64,000 nt of DNA from Salvator merianae (Eukaryota; Chordata; Lepidosauria; Squamata; Teiidae), in NCBI GenBank assembly GCA_003586115.2, contig QVOM02000025.1, forward strand, positions 88,471,152-88,535,151, read 5' to 3'. Under the pieces are notes generated by a model. The model was given only the letters and a program-made list of their open reading frames with translations, was not told the DNA's origin and ran no database searches. Position numbers and translations under genes: made by a program. Below, piece by piece: positions 1-12,894 of the stretch (position 1 is its first letter; each line of letters opens with the position of its first letter).

Positions 1-47
1 TCGTGTGGGGCCCGAACACCTGGGCTTAAAGCCACAGGCCACCGCTG
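1..47. mobile_element. hAT-type palindromic MITE, right end only (copy 1)
   Basis: The first 47 bases are the right end of the palindromic MITE family described at 12895, 25636, 43214, 46388, 49761 and 60774. The reverse complement starts CAGCGGTGGCC, runs through CTTTAAGCCCAGGTGTTCG and is cut by the window edge. The subtype resembles the 46388 copy (AAGCC after CTTT). The flank after it begins CTTATACC; the left duplication lies outside the window. Confidence 0.75.
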
Positions 48-203
48 CTTATACCAGAAGTGCTCAATGGTAGCCCCTTCAGACATTCCTAAACTAAAAC
101 TCTAAGACATTCCAGCCTGACTGGGTCTGGCAGTAATAATGGGAGTTGTATTTCAGGAACATTTGAAGGGCCACAGTTGGTCATCCTTGTTTTATATTTT
201 TCT

Positions 204-690
204 CTCATAATACTACCTGGGACAGTTTACAGTCATAAAGAAACTTTGGCCAGCTCCAGACGCTGGTCCAATATAGTGCCAACAGGCGATATTCCGGAAA
301 AGAGCCCCTCTGGAATGATTGCCTGTTGTCTAGACAGCACGGGGGAACCTCGCTGTCTTTGCGCTTTTGGGTGCTGTGCACTCCCAGGTCTTTTGCTGGC
401 ACAAAATACCCGGAAGTGTGCGATCACAACCACTGCGCATGTGCAGCAGTCTTTTCCAGCCCAAGCACCTGTTTGGTGGGCAGAACAATGATGGTGGCTC
501 CGTCTACAAGGTAAGTTTTAGCCCTATTTCAGGAAGAACCACGAAGAGAGTTGGGTTTTCCCAATATAGGCTACTGTGCATTTTAGGGGGGATATAGCGT
601 AGCTATGGTGGGGTTGCCAAAAATATGGGTGCCAATCCCACCATAGTGGCGCCATATTCCCCCCATCAGGATGCAGCCTTTATTAACATG
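204..690 (-). repeat. Interspersed repeat family R1, copy A
   Basis: This segment is the inverted counterpart of 22630-23135 and 55845-56350. Shared landmarks are a GGCTGCATCC end (here reversed at 680-690), a 'caaccccaccatag' block, an 'aaatacccggaagtg' block, a CGCATG-rich centre and a 'gcctgttg' block. It looks like a non-autonomous DNA element, but I cannot show matching terminal inverted repeats or a target duplication. The short reading frames crossing it are not conserved among the copies. Confidence 0.6.
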
Positions 691-2562
691 CTAAATGCAA
701 ACAGAAGGAAAATGGTTTTAAAAGGACAGTCAGTTGCCACAGTGTTGAGCAACTGTAGACTTACCTGTCAAATACTAAGTCACAACACTAGGTGATCGCT
801 GCCCCTTTTAAAAAGCCGTGGCATATGCCGCATGACCTCCAGCCACCACACAGCCTGGAAGAAGTGATCTTGTTTTAAACCAAAAAACTGAAGAACACGT
901 GGATCCAAGAAGTGGGAAGCCAAGGTCAAAGAGGGAGCAAGCGAGGATATTTTGGAAAGGAGAAAAAAGTCCCAGGAGACAGAGAGTGTCAGGAATGGAT
1001 GAAAAGGAAGACAAACAAGCTTCAAAAACTGGGCTGCCACAAAAGACTGAGGCCAAACCCCACCTCAACATCCTGCCTTTGTGCATAAAAAAAGCCGTCT
1101 CCAAATCCAGATGCTTCAGGGTTTTTTTCCTTTTCTTTTTTGAGAATTTGTTCCTTGTATGTTCAAATCTCCCTGCCTTTCCTGAAAGATAATGCAATCC
1201 AAATGAAGCCACACACACTTTGGACTGAACCCATTCAAGAACAGCACCCTTGATATTCCCACTTTCTCATCTTCTCTTTCCCTACTCAACTCCTAGTCCC
1301 TGGCAACCGATCTTTCCATGCTTCTGAAGTCCCTTCTGCAGTTGCAAGGCAGTGATATTGCACCTAGAGTCTACTTTCTCAGGAGGACTAAAGCTACGCA
1401 AATTTACTAGCTGTCCTGGGTCAAGCTAGGAGTAGCCATATGAAGTCCTGATTTGGGATTATCATTTCTAGCCCCAGACTTCCAAACTGAAAGTCTCAAC
1501 CGCAAGGAACGGAAGACACTGCAGTGTCAGAGTTATATTTATACCACAACGGGCCAATACAGAACTTTCATCCTGATTACTACCTTCTGACCTGCATCCT
1601 CATATTGCTTTTCTTGTAGGGCTTTTTTTTTTTTTTTTGGAGGGGGGGGTCTTGACAGGGATACTGGAGGATTTCCATTTCCTTCTCCAGTGGATCTGTC
1701 CCTCTTGGGTGCATGGCAGAGCTCACAGCTTCACTGAGCTACACACGCTCCTCCACCACAACTAGGCAGTGATGCATGAAGGGGGACTCAGCTAGTAGCT
1801 TACACAATTCTTCTTCTCACTTGGCCATATTCACACCCCTACAGGCTGCTGCTAATTGGATCTGGTAACTGCTGAGATCAAATACAAGTCCAGCACAGCA
1901 GACACAGAAGACGATGCACTCCGCCACTGCTCCTACTATCTGCATTTATTCTATCACTGATCTCATTCTCCAGACAGCTGGGAGAGACGGAGGTTGGTTG
2001 ATTCCATTAATTCAGCCATTGGCCATTATTCAACCTAACGGAACTACACACAGAATTAACATTTTAAAAACAACAAGCTCTAAAAAGATCTTTCAAGACT
2101 AATCATACAAAGCAGCACCAATAACGTCTGCTTCTTTAGCAACTCCATGCCAGATATTTGGTCCAAAACGCTGCACAGCAGGAATTGGCAGGGGTCCTCC
2201 TGGTCGGACCCTTCGCCGACATCCCACTTAATTGCTGTGCTGTCGATGGCAGCTGCGTAATAAGCTAATCCGGTGACCCAATTCTTCCACTACGAGCTTT
2301 ATGATTAAAACATGAGCTCAGAAGAATTATGGAAGAAATCCCTGAGTCACGGCCAAAGGGAGCTGACAAGCTTCCAAGAAATCGCTCCCAGCTCTGCAGA
2401 ACATCGCCGTCATAAAAATCATACAAAGGAGCATGGCTGATGGAGAAGGCAAGACAAGAACCACAGGCTGTGGGGAAAGAAGGAGACAGAGGGAAAGCGT
2501 ACCCAACGGGTATTCTACCTGTACATTAGCTACGAAACATTCTCCCTTCCATTTGTGCCAAA
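691..2562. other. Single-copy sequence, no gene seen
   Basis: I see no exon with convincing splice signals and no recognised repeat, apart from a poly-T run at about 1622-1639 followed by a G run. From about 2100 to 2410 the sequence is even in composition and has no repeat signature, so it could be conserved non-coding DNA. Only an alignment to other reptiles would tell. Confidence 0.4.
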
Positions 2563-2870
2563 CAGAGCAAGAAGAAAAAGAAGAAGAACAAGAAGAAGAA
2601 CAGCAACAACAACAACAACTTGGTTTTTATACCCCGCTTTTCTTGGCCGAAGCTGACTCAAAGCGGCTTACAAGGTTATTTTTCGCCCGAAGGCTTACAT
2701 CTGTCTATCTTCCGCATCACACAGTGTGATGCTCCCTATTCATCTACTTGCAATTACTTGCTTTCGAACAGCTAGGTTGGCTGGAGCTAGAGGCCAGTAG
2801 AGGCCTTGAACTCCGATCCTCCTATTGAAAGATCAGTGCCTTAGCCTTCTGCACCACCGTGCCTCCTAGA
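2563..2870 (-). mobile_element. tRNA-derived SINE with (GAA/CAA)n tail, copy A
   Basis: Read on the minus strand, the element starts GGAGGCACGGTGGTGCAG, which resembles a tRNA head with an A-box, and continues through a B-box-like GAGTTCAAGG. Its body ends in GGGGTATAAAAACC and a trinucleotide tail seen on the plus strand as AAGAAGAAC/AACAAC at 2563-2620. A second copy lies at 8106-8418 in the same orientation and is almost identical through the body. AGAGCA occurs on both sides and may be a 6-bp target duplication. The copy here lacks the 'gagggcgctcatcccctc' block present in the other. Confidence 0.7.
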
Positions 2871-5123
2871 GCACATGGAACAGCAAGGGGAAAAAAGCAG
2901 GGATCACCACTATTATTAAAGCCGCACCAAACCCCTTCTCCCTCTTCCTGCAGAGGGAGGGGCAGCTTCCACAGTGTGGCTGCAATTATTAGGCGGAGCA
3001 TCTAACGGCTTCTGGATATCGAAAGGTTTGGGATGGAGCCAGGCAGAGCCGTTGGCTACTAGCATCTCAGACAAAGGTAAAGATGTCCTTGAGTCGGGTT
3101 TGGCTGTTGGTGACTTACATGGACACATCGCTTTTCTTGGCAATAATTCAGAAATAGTTTGCCACTATCCTCCTCTCCAGAGGTGCTGAGGACATGCAAG
3201 ACGGAGGCTCTCCACTGAACAATGAGCACCAATTAAAATGCCACCTATGCTTAGAGAAGTCAGTACATATTAATTAGCACGCCTGCTCAGAAGTTACATC
3301 ACTGAGGCAAGGAATGCCTTAATAATTTGCTCCGACGAACCCTAGCAAACCACACGCTACCTCCCTTCAGCTCTGGCAGAGAGGAAGGCTTCCAACTTTG
3401 AACTATTAAATACAGCATTCCTGCACACAAATGCTCGGCAGTTAACTGTGCATTTATTTATTGCAGAGAAGCCATAAATCAGCCTGCTTTCTCTGCTTCA
3501 GACTGAAACACAGCAATCATTTTTTTGAAAATGGCATTTAGCTACTCATTCGCCTGATAATTTACATACCTCGAGCATCTATTTTAAAGCAAGGGTTTTA
3601 TCGCTTTTTCAGAAACATTATCCACTGTAAGATAATGGTGGATATGAATGGACAAGTAGCATAAATGAATGAATAAATATAAAGGGCATGTTCATGGCTC
3701 CATGGCAGCAGACGCAAGTGGATCTTTGCTAGGAAAAGGAAAGGGTCCAATATTTTCCAATGGAAGCAATCCCACAAAAATGTAATATATTGCCGTAAGC
3801 TGGGGCGCAGGTGAGAGAGACAGGACAATATCGAAAGCCGGTCAGAGCTAACCTCTGGCTGCTTCTTATACAGCTGAAACTGGCTGAAGCTTCAGCAGAC
3901 ATCTGCCAGCACAAACACTCAGTTCAGGCTTTCACACAAAGTTATGCTGGGATTCAGTGCAGGGACTGCCAACAATTCTGGAATTATAAGCGACATCCAG
4001 ATGACATTTTGGTGAGGAAAATGGAACACACTGTGGCTGTTACCTGCTTTTCAGAGTTAAGGAGAGCGTATCGGCTAGAACATCTGCATGAACAGAACCA
4101 CAAAACCACCACACACACACATGCAGAAAGAGAGAGAAAGGAAGACATCATTTTTACACCTGAGGAACAGGGCTGGTGCTGGCTGGCTTTTTCACCCTCA
4201 GCAATCACATTTAGGATACAAATTCCCAAGCCATAAGCCATATACAGTAATTAAAATGATCCCATGTATCTATGCCAAACTGTCTTTTGGCAACGCTGCC
4301 AAGACGACTCTTTACTGTGTTGCCATCAGCTTTTCACATGCATTAGTGCTTTATATGTCAAGTCAACGTGGCTATTAATCTGCCTACCCTCGCTTGAGTA
4401 AGGAAGCGATTTTTCCTTTTCTAAGTGAGCTGGGTTCAGTGCAGTACCAGCAAGGTCTGCGTGCATCTACATAGGAAAAGGGGGCCACTGGGGACCCAAA
4501 TTTATCGTCATTTTACCCATTCTTGTGTCAAAGAACAGCTCATAGAAATCAACAGCACAGCCTCTGTCTTCAGTCTTATAATCGAAGGCGGGTGCAGGCG
4601 GGCAAAGGAGCAACGTCCAGCGACCTTATACCACATGTTGTAAGCTCTTGGACGTTGGATTAAGCCAATTAAGAGCTTCCCTGCAAAATTAATTGCTTCT
4701 CCATGGCTCACATTCCATGCAAATGTCATAGCCACCGGGAGATCACATGTGGGCAAGCCGGATCATGTTTCAACCACATCAGGCCTCCCAGACAAAGTCA
4801 GATTGTTATGTCAAGGCACCAGACACCATGACCGATTCCCTCTTTCTCAGCTTCCACACTGTATTTTTAAATCAGTTCCCAAACCAAAGTGAATTTTCCT
4901 TTCCTCAAGCAGGCTGGAGGCTCTAAGGAACTCCACATTTCTCTCCACGCTGATATCCATTCCACATTTTTATGGCTAGCCTATCCACAACCTTTTCTTG
5001 CAACTTGACCTTTCGGCAGTTTATTCAGTATCAGTTCAAATATTGATTTTAAAAACTCAAAATATAGGGCCAAAGACAAAAGACAGCTTGTCTAATGAAG
5101 CAGTGCAGGAGGGGAAAAAATCC
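2871..5123. other. Single-copy sequence with conserved-looking AT-rich blocks
   Basis: No gene is seen. About 3240-3600 and 4560-4760 are free of repeat signatures and contain homeobox-type TAATTA cores (for example ATTAATTAGCAC near 3270 and AAATTAATTGC near 4690). That pattern is typical of conserved non-coding elements, but it is only suggestive. Reading frames here (for example 3811-4236) have no domain I recognise and no splice context. Confidence 0.35.
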
Positions 5124-5215
5124 TAAGGTAAGGTAAGGTAAGGTAAGGTGGGAAGGAAGGAAGGTGGGAAGGAAGGAAGGAAGGAAGGAAGGAAGGAAGG
5201 AAGGAAGGAAGTGAG
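5124..5215. repeat. Simple repeat (AAGGT)n then (GAAGG)/(AAGG)n
   Basis: Five-base AAGGT units give way to GGAAGGAAGG and then a long GGAA tetranucleotide run, ending in GTGAGTGAGT. It is a purine-rich microsatellite with no evident function. Confidence 0.95.
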
Positions 5216-6319
5216 TGAGTTACACCTCATTCTATCACCTTATTCATACCAGTCCAGGACACATGCCCAGATGGACTGAGATTTTTCTGAGCTGCCTCTG
5301 TAATTAGCGATAAATCTCTCATGAGCAATCAGAGGCCAGAAGCATCATTCAGACCCCAGAGTTTAAGCACCTTTCTCCACTTTACATGGTACTGGTGCTT
5401 CTGATGGGCCAAAGCCACCTAGGGCTCAAATCTGGAAGCCAACCCAGGATCTATTCTAAAGCCTACCATAATTTCTGCAGCTACCAATTCAAAAACTTCT
5501 AATTTCCTTGAGTTTTATGGCTGATCCGTCAGACATGGCTGGAACGTTAAGCAGGGTTGGCCATCTCTAGCAGAAACCATTCTGCTTCCGACAGCCAGAA
5601 GAAATGGGCAAACCCTCACACATCGCCTCTTTTCCTTCTCTCACTCTTGGCATCTAGAAGAGGGCTGCTTGACTTCCAGGTGTTCCTGAATTACAACTCT
5701 CAGAATCTGCGTGCCAACATTCTGTCATGCTGGGAATGGAATCCTGGGAATGGTAGTTCAGGAATCCTGGATAGACCAGAGCACACACACAAAAAATAAT
5801 GTTTCTCACTGCAGCTCGTGGTACCTAAGCTGCAACAGAAGGACCAGGCAAAGCAACAGGGACAGTTCAAAGAGAAGCCCACGACTTGGTTCACAACTAG
5901 TGATAGGATGCCGCATCAGTAGATGGGCTGTCAGGAGCCCTGGCTGGGAACTCAAAACCTGGATGAACTTCCTGAAGTGTTGGGGCAACTTCAGAAGCCA
6001 GGAGAAATGCCAGCCTTAGATAAACAAAGATAATCACCACCACCATGCAAAATATGCAAGCCGTCTGGAGGCAGGAGTCAGAGTATATATATACATACAC
6101 ACACACATAAAAGAAATATAGCAAAAATCAGCAAAAGGTCCTTTTCACACCTTGGGCTCTTTCAGCAAATGGCGAAGAAAAAAGACCCAAGAAAGAGCCG
6201 ATCTTTAGACACGGGATAAAACGAAGAGCAGGCAGGCAATTTCTTGCAGAGGGGTTTTGTGAGAAAACTTTGGCTTTCAAAGGTCTTAACATCCAATTTC
6301 ATAAGCAGCCAGAACATCC
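5216..6319. other. Single-copy sequence with an ACTACAA-type hairpin
   Basis: At 5662-5775 an imperfect inverted repeat pairs 'ccaggtgttcctgaattaca' with 'ggtagttcaggaatcctgg'. This matches the common reptile palindrome built around AACTACAACTCCCAG. The rest is unremarkable; a short TA/CA microsatellite lies at 6083-6107. No gene is seen. Confidence 0.5.
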
Positions 6320-6620
6320 AGCAGCAAAAGGCATGTATTTATTTGCATGTTGATCCTGTCTTATACTTGAAGATCTCAGGGCACGTTACAACAATAAAAA
6401 CAGAATGTAAAATGCAGACACTAAAAACCGTAACAGGGTCTGAAAGTGGGGAAGAGAAGCTGTTTCCTTAGCCAAAGGCAAGGGTGAATAGGCATGTCTT
6501 CACTGCTCTCCTAAAGATATAAAGTGAAGATGTCTGACCTCAGGGGGGAGAGTGTTACACAGGCTGGGGGCCACCACTGAAAAGCCCCTATAATATTCTT
6601 AAATTTTAAAATAATTGTTA
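6320..6620 (-). mobile_element. L2 LINE 3' end fragment
   Basis: The + strand reads 'gtctgaaagtggggaagaga', 'ctgtttccttagccaaaggc' and a 'gccaccactgaaaagcccct' block. These are shared with 8780-8965 and with the longer L2 at 34735-36050, where the same text lies next to L2 reverse-transcriptase sequence. This is therefore the 3' non-coding end of a 5'-truncated L2 in minus orientation. No coding part remains. Confidence 0.75.
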
Positions 6621-6914
6621 AGACACTCACAGTAGCTTTAACAAGTAAAAGGTATCTGGCACTAGTCAGAAAATTATCTCTTCTGAATGGCAGCAGCTTT
6701 CCAAGACAAGCAGAGGTTTTCCCCATCATCTGCTAGGCCATCTTTTCAGCTGAAGATGCAGGGAAAGAATCTGTGACCTTATGCAGGGAAATCCTGTTTT
6801 TCCATCCCTGAGCTACGACTGCTTCTCATGACTTGCATGGTCTCAGAATGCATCCTAGAGAACAACCTCTAAAAAAGCATCAGGCAGCTTTAGCACTGGG
6901 CAGCTATATCTCTG
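6621..6914. other. Single-copy sequence
   Basis: No repeat, exon or RNA gene was recognised here. Confidence 0.4.
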
Positions 6915-7010
6915 ATCACTGTAATTCAGTGGTAAAGTAACTGTCTGGAAAGCAGAGGGTTGCACGACTGAATCCTGGATATCTCTTAGAAAAAGGCTGC
7001 CCTCAACTTG
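6915..7010 (+). mobile_element. Degraded tRNA-derived SINE
   Basis: The stretch 'attcagtggtaaagtaactg' matches the 'GCTCAGTGGTAGAGCATCTG' head of reptile tRNA-type SINEs, and 'cacgactgaatcctgg' resembles the B-box, though insertions have lengthened the spacing. It is not a functional tRNA gene: no cloverleaf can be closed and the arms are eroded. Confidence 0.55.
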
Positions 7011-7916
<906 letters not shown>

Positions 7917-8105
7917 AAAGGGTCCAGCTACACCTAAGTTCCAATTCACATTGAATCCATCTTCAGAGTGAGAGAACACATGAGCAAACTGCCATTTTCT
8001 TTCCATTGTTTTAAATTAATAATGTGAAAGGAAAACTGTTTGTCACTTTGATGTTCTCTCTCTCTCTGAAGACAGATCGAATGTGAATTAAAACCTAGGT
8101 ATAGT
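7917..8105. mobile_element. Palindromic MITE family P1, diverged copy
   Basis: The left end 'gggtccagctacacctaag' and the right end 'gaattaaaacctaggtatag' are inverted relatives of the 63148-63349 element. The interior contains 'agtgagagaacacatgagca' as in that copy. Arms are eroded, consistent with an old insertion. A microsatellite and a SINE abut its right end. Confidence 0.6.
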
Positions 8106-8418
8106 AGTAGAAGAAGAAGAAGAAGAAGAAGAAGAAGAAGAAGAAGAAGAAGAAGAAGAAGAAGAAGAATTTAGCTTTTATACCCCGCTTTTCTCAGCTG
8201 AAGCTGACTCAAAGCAGCTTACAAGGTTATTTTTCGCCCGAAGGCTTACATCTGTCTATCTTCCGCATCACACAATGTGATGCTCCCTATTTATCTACTT
8301 GCAATTACTTGCTTTCGAACAGCTAGGTTGGCTGGAGCTAGAGGCCAGTAGAGGGCGCTCATCCCCTCTACATGGCAGACAAGGACCTCGAACTCCGATC
8401 CTCCTATTGAAAGATCTT
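8106..8418 (-). mobile_element. tRNA-derived SINE with (AGAAG)n tail, copy B
   Basis: This repeats the body of the 2563-2870 SINE: 'ataccccgcttttctc', 'tttttcgcccgaaggcttac', 'cgaacagctaggttggctgg'. The trinucleotide tail (AGA)n at 8106-8168 is long and pure. This copy retains a 'gagggcgctcatcccctc' block and stops at 'ctattgaaagatc', so the tRNA-like head is missing (5' truncation). Confidence 0.7.
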
Positions 8419-8779
8419 AGTAGGGCCCTAAGTGAAATATCTGGCTCTTGGAATTATTTCAGGTTACATGATTAACCTAGTATTATTGGAATTCAGCGTG
8501 CCAAGTTTGTAAAGTTAGGAGTTGCAAGGTTCTAAGTCAAGACAGTTTGAATGTAAAGCAAAATTAGTACACTAGGTAAAATTCACTCCTGGGGGACCAA
8601 TGGGCCGTAGAGCTCTGTAAAGTGAGTGGGGGTAGTGGTAGCACATGCATATAGATTTTTTTTTTTTTTTTTAACAGAATCGGAGTTGTTGAAGGCACCC
8701 TATTACATTAGGAGTCCAGGACATAGGAAAATGCTAAGGGTTTCATAAACTTCTTTTACAGAAGTAGCTGAGAGTTTAA
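8419..8779. other. Single-copy sequence with poly-T
   Basis: Only a poly-T run at about 8657-8674 stands out. Confidence 0.4.
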
Positions 8780-8965
8780 ATAAACCCAAGTTTGTCTATT
8801 TATTTATTTGTTTGTATTCCTGCCCTATACCCAAAGGTCTCACGAAGGTTATAAGAAACACAAAATTTAAAATGAACCCATTAAAAGCAACAGCAGTGCC
8901 TGAAAAGTGGGGAGGAGAAGCTGTTTCCTCAGCCAAAGGCCAGGATGAATAGGTCTATTTAGTGA
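8780..8965 (-). mobile_element. L2 LINE 3' end fragment
   Basis: It starts with a TTTATTTATTTG tail and 'ctatacccaaaggtctcacg', then 'gtgcctgaaaagtggggagg' and 'ctgtttcctcagccaaaggc'. These are the L2 3' blocks also seen at 6320 and 34735. No coding sequence is left. Confidence 0.75.
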
Positions 8966-9867
8966 GGCTACACACTTCCCTATTTCCCATTTGGTCCAGC
9001 GGAGTAATCAGACACCAACGGCTCAAAATTAAATGCAATGGAGATGAAATACCAAGCCCAATTGCTAAGGAATGTATGGAATATTAACTATTTCACACTT
9101 TATTTTTTTAAAAAAAAAATCTTATAATTATTTCAAGGAGTTAGTATGGTCTGCAGCAAAACTGGATTAAGGGGTTATAACATCTTTTCAGGACTAATCC
9201 TCCCTCCATTTATAGTGCATAAAATTCCTTATGAACTGCATTTTATAGGAGATTCCAATGTGTTTGTAATTCAACGCCACCTTTCTAAACACCCAAAGAA
9301 CAAATGAAGACTGTTCAACTAAGTAGTCCTAACACGATAACAAAACTAAACTGCAGAAATGGCCAGCTGCCATCAAATAGGGTTTCTTAATGCAGGCCTC
9401 CTCAGGTGCAGAAACAGCACCATAGGGTAGGGTGGGATGGGGTACATAGGAGAGAAAGAAAAAGGATGTGAAGTTCCAAGAAAAGTTAAGACTGTGAAAT
9501 ACTATCTTCCATTCCCTATCCTCCTCCTGTAACAATAAAGAAATTCATTAGAGTTACAAATGAATAGTAGAATACATGTGTTGATGAAAGTATCAGAGAA
9601 ATCCTGCTAAATTCCTCTGCTACTGCAAGGCAAGGATTCATACAGTAGTGCACAGATTCATGACGTACCAGGAACATGAATACATATGAACAACTGCATA
9701 TAAGGGATTCTGAACCACCACGTGTTGAATCCATAATTGAGGAAGAGAGAAGTAAAATAGGAGCCAAACTGCAGGCGGTGCACTCCTAAATCCAAGTGGT
9801 TTCGGAACTTTGTGGGAACCGTAGAACAGTTTTCCCAACAAAGCTTTATTGAGCAAGTCTACATCAC
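8966..9867. other. Single-copy sequence
   Basis: AT-rich, with no recognised repeat or exon. Confidence 0.4.
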
Positions 9868-10090
9868 TTTACATAAGAACATAAGAGGAGCCCTGCCGGA
9901 TCAGGCCACAGTCCATCTAATCCAGCATCCTGTCTCACGCAGTGGCTCACCAATTGCTTCTGGGCATCTCAAGCAGAAGACGAAGGAAAAACCTTCACCT
10001 GCTCTTGACTCCCTGCAAACGGCCTTTAGAGGCATCCTGCCTGTCTCCCCAACCTGGAGGCAGTGCCTAGGCTCCCATTCAAATTGTTCA
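9868..10090 (-). mobile_element. CR1-like LINE 3' end (family C)
   Basis: Read on the minus strand, this copy ends 'ggcctgatccggcagggctc' and then octamer-like CTTATGTTCTTATG, the kind of 3' tail used by CR1-group LINEs. It is 5'-truncated and contains only 3' non-coding sequence. The family's coding end is visible in the longer copies at 37447-38345 and 13106-13467. Confidence 0.75.
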
Positions 10091-10939
10091 CTAGGTTTTG
10101 GCCTCAAATAAGCTCCACCATAATTGTCAGCCTTCATTCAATACTCCAGTGAAGCTACATCTCCAATTTCTGCTACTGCTCCAACCCAGGACAGCCACAT
10201 GGAATCCTGCACCCCAGAATGGGAGACCTGTTTGGTACACCAAGGACTCCAAGCTCAGGAGGAAGGACTTCCTGGTCATCCAGGACATTCTGAGAGTCAC
10301 CCAAAGAGCCTTCTAGAACAAAGAGTGGGACAGCAACACTTCAAATCAACGAGCCCAAGATGGCTGTTAGCTGCCTGGAAACCATCGCTAATATTGCCCT
10401 GTCAACACAAGGCACGGCTGAGATAAAACACAGGTCTGTGTTTCAGCATGAGCAATCGTTTCTTCTGTTGACTAACCCACAGGTTTTATCACTATCAGCC
10501 GAAGCTGTTGGAGAATGACAGGAACTCTCCACTCCCGCACACAAGATTCTTTCTTGGGACAAGCGGGAGAAATTTTTGACTCTGAGAAACACACTACGTT
10601 GGACTTGATTTTTTTTCACCCCCATCTTTCTGACGGGCTCTGTTCACCTTTTATGCTTTAATAACTTAAACCACAACCCCAACCTTTGCCAAACTGGTGA
10701 CCTCCAGATGTTCTGGGCCCAGCTCCCACCAGACCTCCAGTTCCAAGGGCTTGGTGGCAGCACAAGTGCTTGGGCTAACCTGGGCCCAGCCCTCCAGCTG
10801 CAAGCAATTGCGCGGCCCCCTTTTCACCACAGTCACCAAGACCAAAGCTCTGCTCCCTTTTCAGAGTAAAGGAAGCAACACAGAAGTTTCTCCCAGGTCT
10901 AGTGTAGCACTCAAGCCAGGAAACCAAACTCTCTGTTTG
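10091..10939. other. Mostly single-copy; degenerate palindromic repeat near 10690-10830
   Basis: At about 10690 the text 'ggtgacctccagatgttctg' followed by 'cagctcccaccagacctcc' resembles the widespread reptile palindrome ending 'gtgccctccagatgttgttg'. It is too eroded to define its limits. No gene is seen. Confidence 0.35.
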
Positions 10940-11395
10940 TTCGTTTATTGGATTTCTACATTGCCTAGCACCATGGTCTCAGGACAGTGTACAATAAACT
11001 TAATTGCACAAAGCAAGGAAGTAATTTACCAGGTGTCTAAATGTATCAGCTGTGGATACCTGGCAAATCTCACCAGGGAGGCTTTTCCATAAAAGAGGGG
11101 CCACCACAGAGAATGCCCTATTTCTAGCAGTTGTCCCACAAAACTCCCCAAAAGAAGTTATAGCCAGGAGGACTTCATCTTAATAGATGGGGGGGGGGGA
11201 GGCAGTCCTTTAGATATTTTGGGGCCCGAGTTGTTCAGATTATGAGTCAACATTAAAAACTTGAATTGGGCTCAGAAACCAATGGGAAGCCAGTGCAGCT
11301 CTTTTAGGAGTGACGTGACTATGCTAGAAATGCTCGTCACAACTTCATCTGCTGTATTTTGCACAAGCTGTTGTTTCTGAACCATCTTCAAGGGT
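10940..11395 (-). mobile_element. L2 LINE fragment, C-terminal coding and 3' end
   Basis: The + strand holds the L2 3' end ('attggatttctacattgcct', 'catggtctcaggacagtgta') followed, after a poly-G tract, by the region coding for the reverse-transcriptase C-terminus ('ccagtgcagctcttttagga', 'tgcacaagctgttgtttctg'). The same blocks occur at 27360-27850 and 34735-36050. Frameshifts and stops make it inactive. Confidence 0.75.
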
Positions 11396-11449
11396 GGTTG
11401 GCTTACCTGCTACTGCAGTGGGAACTCCAAGTACCAAATCCATATGTGG

Positions 11450-11705
11450 TCATAAGAACATAAAAAGAGCCCTGCTGGATCAAGCCACGGCCCTTCTAGT
11501 CCAGCATCACGTCTCACACAGTCGCCCACCAATTACTTCTGGGCGTCTCAAGCAGAAGACAAAAGCAAAACATTCACTTGCTCTCACCTTCCTGCAAATG
11601 GCCTTTAGAGGCATCCTGCCTGTCTCTCCAACCTGGAGGTGGTACCTAGGCATCCATTTCAGTAGCTATTGATACCCACGTCCTCCATGAATTTGTCTAA
11701 CCCTG
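11450..11705 (-). mobile_element. CR1-like LINE 3' end (family C)
   Basis: It runs from 'cataagaacataaaaagagc' to 'cctccatgaatttgtctaac', in minus orientation. It is directly followed by a second, shorter copy at 11706, so two truncated 3' ends lie head-to-tail. Confidence 0.75.
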
Positions 11706-11918
11706 TAAGAACTTAAGAGGAGACCTGCTGGGTATGAGCACAGCCGATTTAGTCGAGCATCTTATCTCACTCAGCGGGCTACCAGTTGTTTCTGGGCATT
11801 TCAAGCAGAAGACAAAGACTTCACCTGCTCTTAACTCCTGGCAAATGGCCTTTAGAAGCATCCTCCTTGTCTCTCCACCCTGGAGGTGGTGCCAATTGGC
11901 CATTTCTAGTAGCCCATT
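11706..11918 (-). mobile_element. CR1-like LINE 3' end (family C), second of a tandem pair
   Basis: A diverged copy beginning 'aagaacttaagaggagacct', with the 'tttctgggcatttcaagcag' and 'tggcctttagaagcatcctc' blocks. It has the same orientation as the 11450 copy and abuts it. Confidence 0.7.
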
Positions 11919-12677
11919 TTAGGAACCCAAGCCAGTAAGAGGGTATTTTGGTCCCAGCCCCCATATTATGGCACACATTAGCATCTGGCCTAAGAGGAAT
12001 GACTTCATAGAAGCAGTTTAAGGAGCACCTTAAGAAACATCATCTTCTGGGCATTAGGGAGATAATTTGTATTTTTTTATCTTTTCCTATTGTTTTGCAA
12101 TGCTGTGACTAATTAGACCCCTTTGTGAGCTTAAGGTAGGTGGAACACACGCAAAACAATGAATTAAATAAATAAATAAGCTCCGTAGGAGTCTCCAAGA
12201 AAGCACACCTTATCAAACTGGGTTGCAACCTCCTACAACAACTTCAAAAGAACACAGGTATGAGATGAGGTAATATGTTCGCTTGGTAAAGGTTTTGCTG
12301 TTACCCTCTCAGGAAAACTGGAACTTCTTGGCCATTAGTAGGCACGTTGCAATTCTGGCATCGCTTCCCCATTTGGCTGTACGTGAACCTTTTTCCTATA
12401 GAGGTTCCATTCTTCCAATGGAATCAACAGATGCCTAACATCAACCCTTTAAGCCTGCAATTTGTAGATCTAAAGACTCTCCTTAGTGGCAGCTCCTCAT
12501 AGGGTGTGGCCGAAGGCTTTCAAATAGGCTACCTATTATTTTTAAGTTCCTGGAAATCTTAAGGGAAATCAGGTTTGGGACTGTCTTGTGCATGAAAACC
12601 CTAGAACAACTACAAAACAGTTCTCCGCTTGCCACACTCACAGTACCAGTCTAATCCATCTGTGACTGCTAATCTAA
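11919..12677. other. Single-copy sequence
   Basis: A short (AAAT)n near 12165 is the only feature seen. Confidence 0.4.
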
Positions 12678-12849
12678 GGGTGATTCTGCACTGGCCGGTA
12701 TACTGGACCAACAAGCATAGTAGAGCATCCCATATGCTGGTGCGGTCTAAGGGAGGCCCAGAGCAGTCTGCTAGATAGTCTGATAGGAGCAGAAGGGAGG
12801 CTCCTAGTACGCTTTCTGGTCTGGTATACCGGTCAATGTGAAATTGCCC
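12678..12849. mobile_element. MITE with GGGTGATTCTGCAC ends, copy A
   Basis: The left end GGGTGATTCTGCACTGG and the right end (reverse complement GGGCAATTTCACATTGACC) are inverted repeats that continue inward as 'ggtatactggaccaac' and 'tctggtctggtataccgg'. Length is 172 bp. Flanks are TAA on the left and TAG on the right, a near match to a 3-bp target duplication. A second copy is at 56476-56692. No coding capacity. Confidence 0.75.
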
Positions 12850-12894
12850 TAGGAACACAAGCTCTACGAAGCTGATGGGTAGGAGAGTTACAAT

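Noticed and set aside
2433..2729. 98-codon frame
   Set aside because: Most of it is the trinucleotide tail (poly-Glu/Gln) and body of a SINE.
6915..7010. Functional tRNA gene
   Set aside because: The A-box and B-box are degraded, the spacing is wrong and no cloverleaf closes. It fits a worn SINE head.
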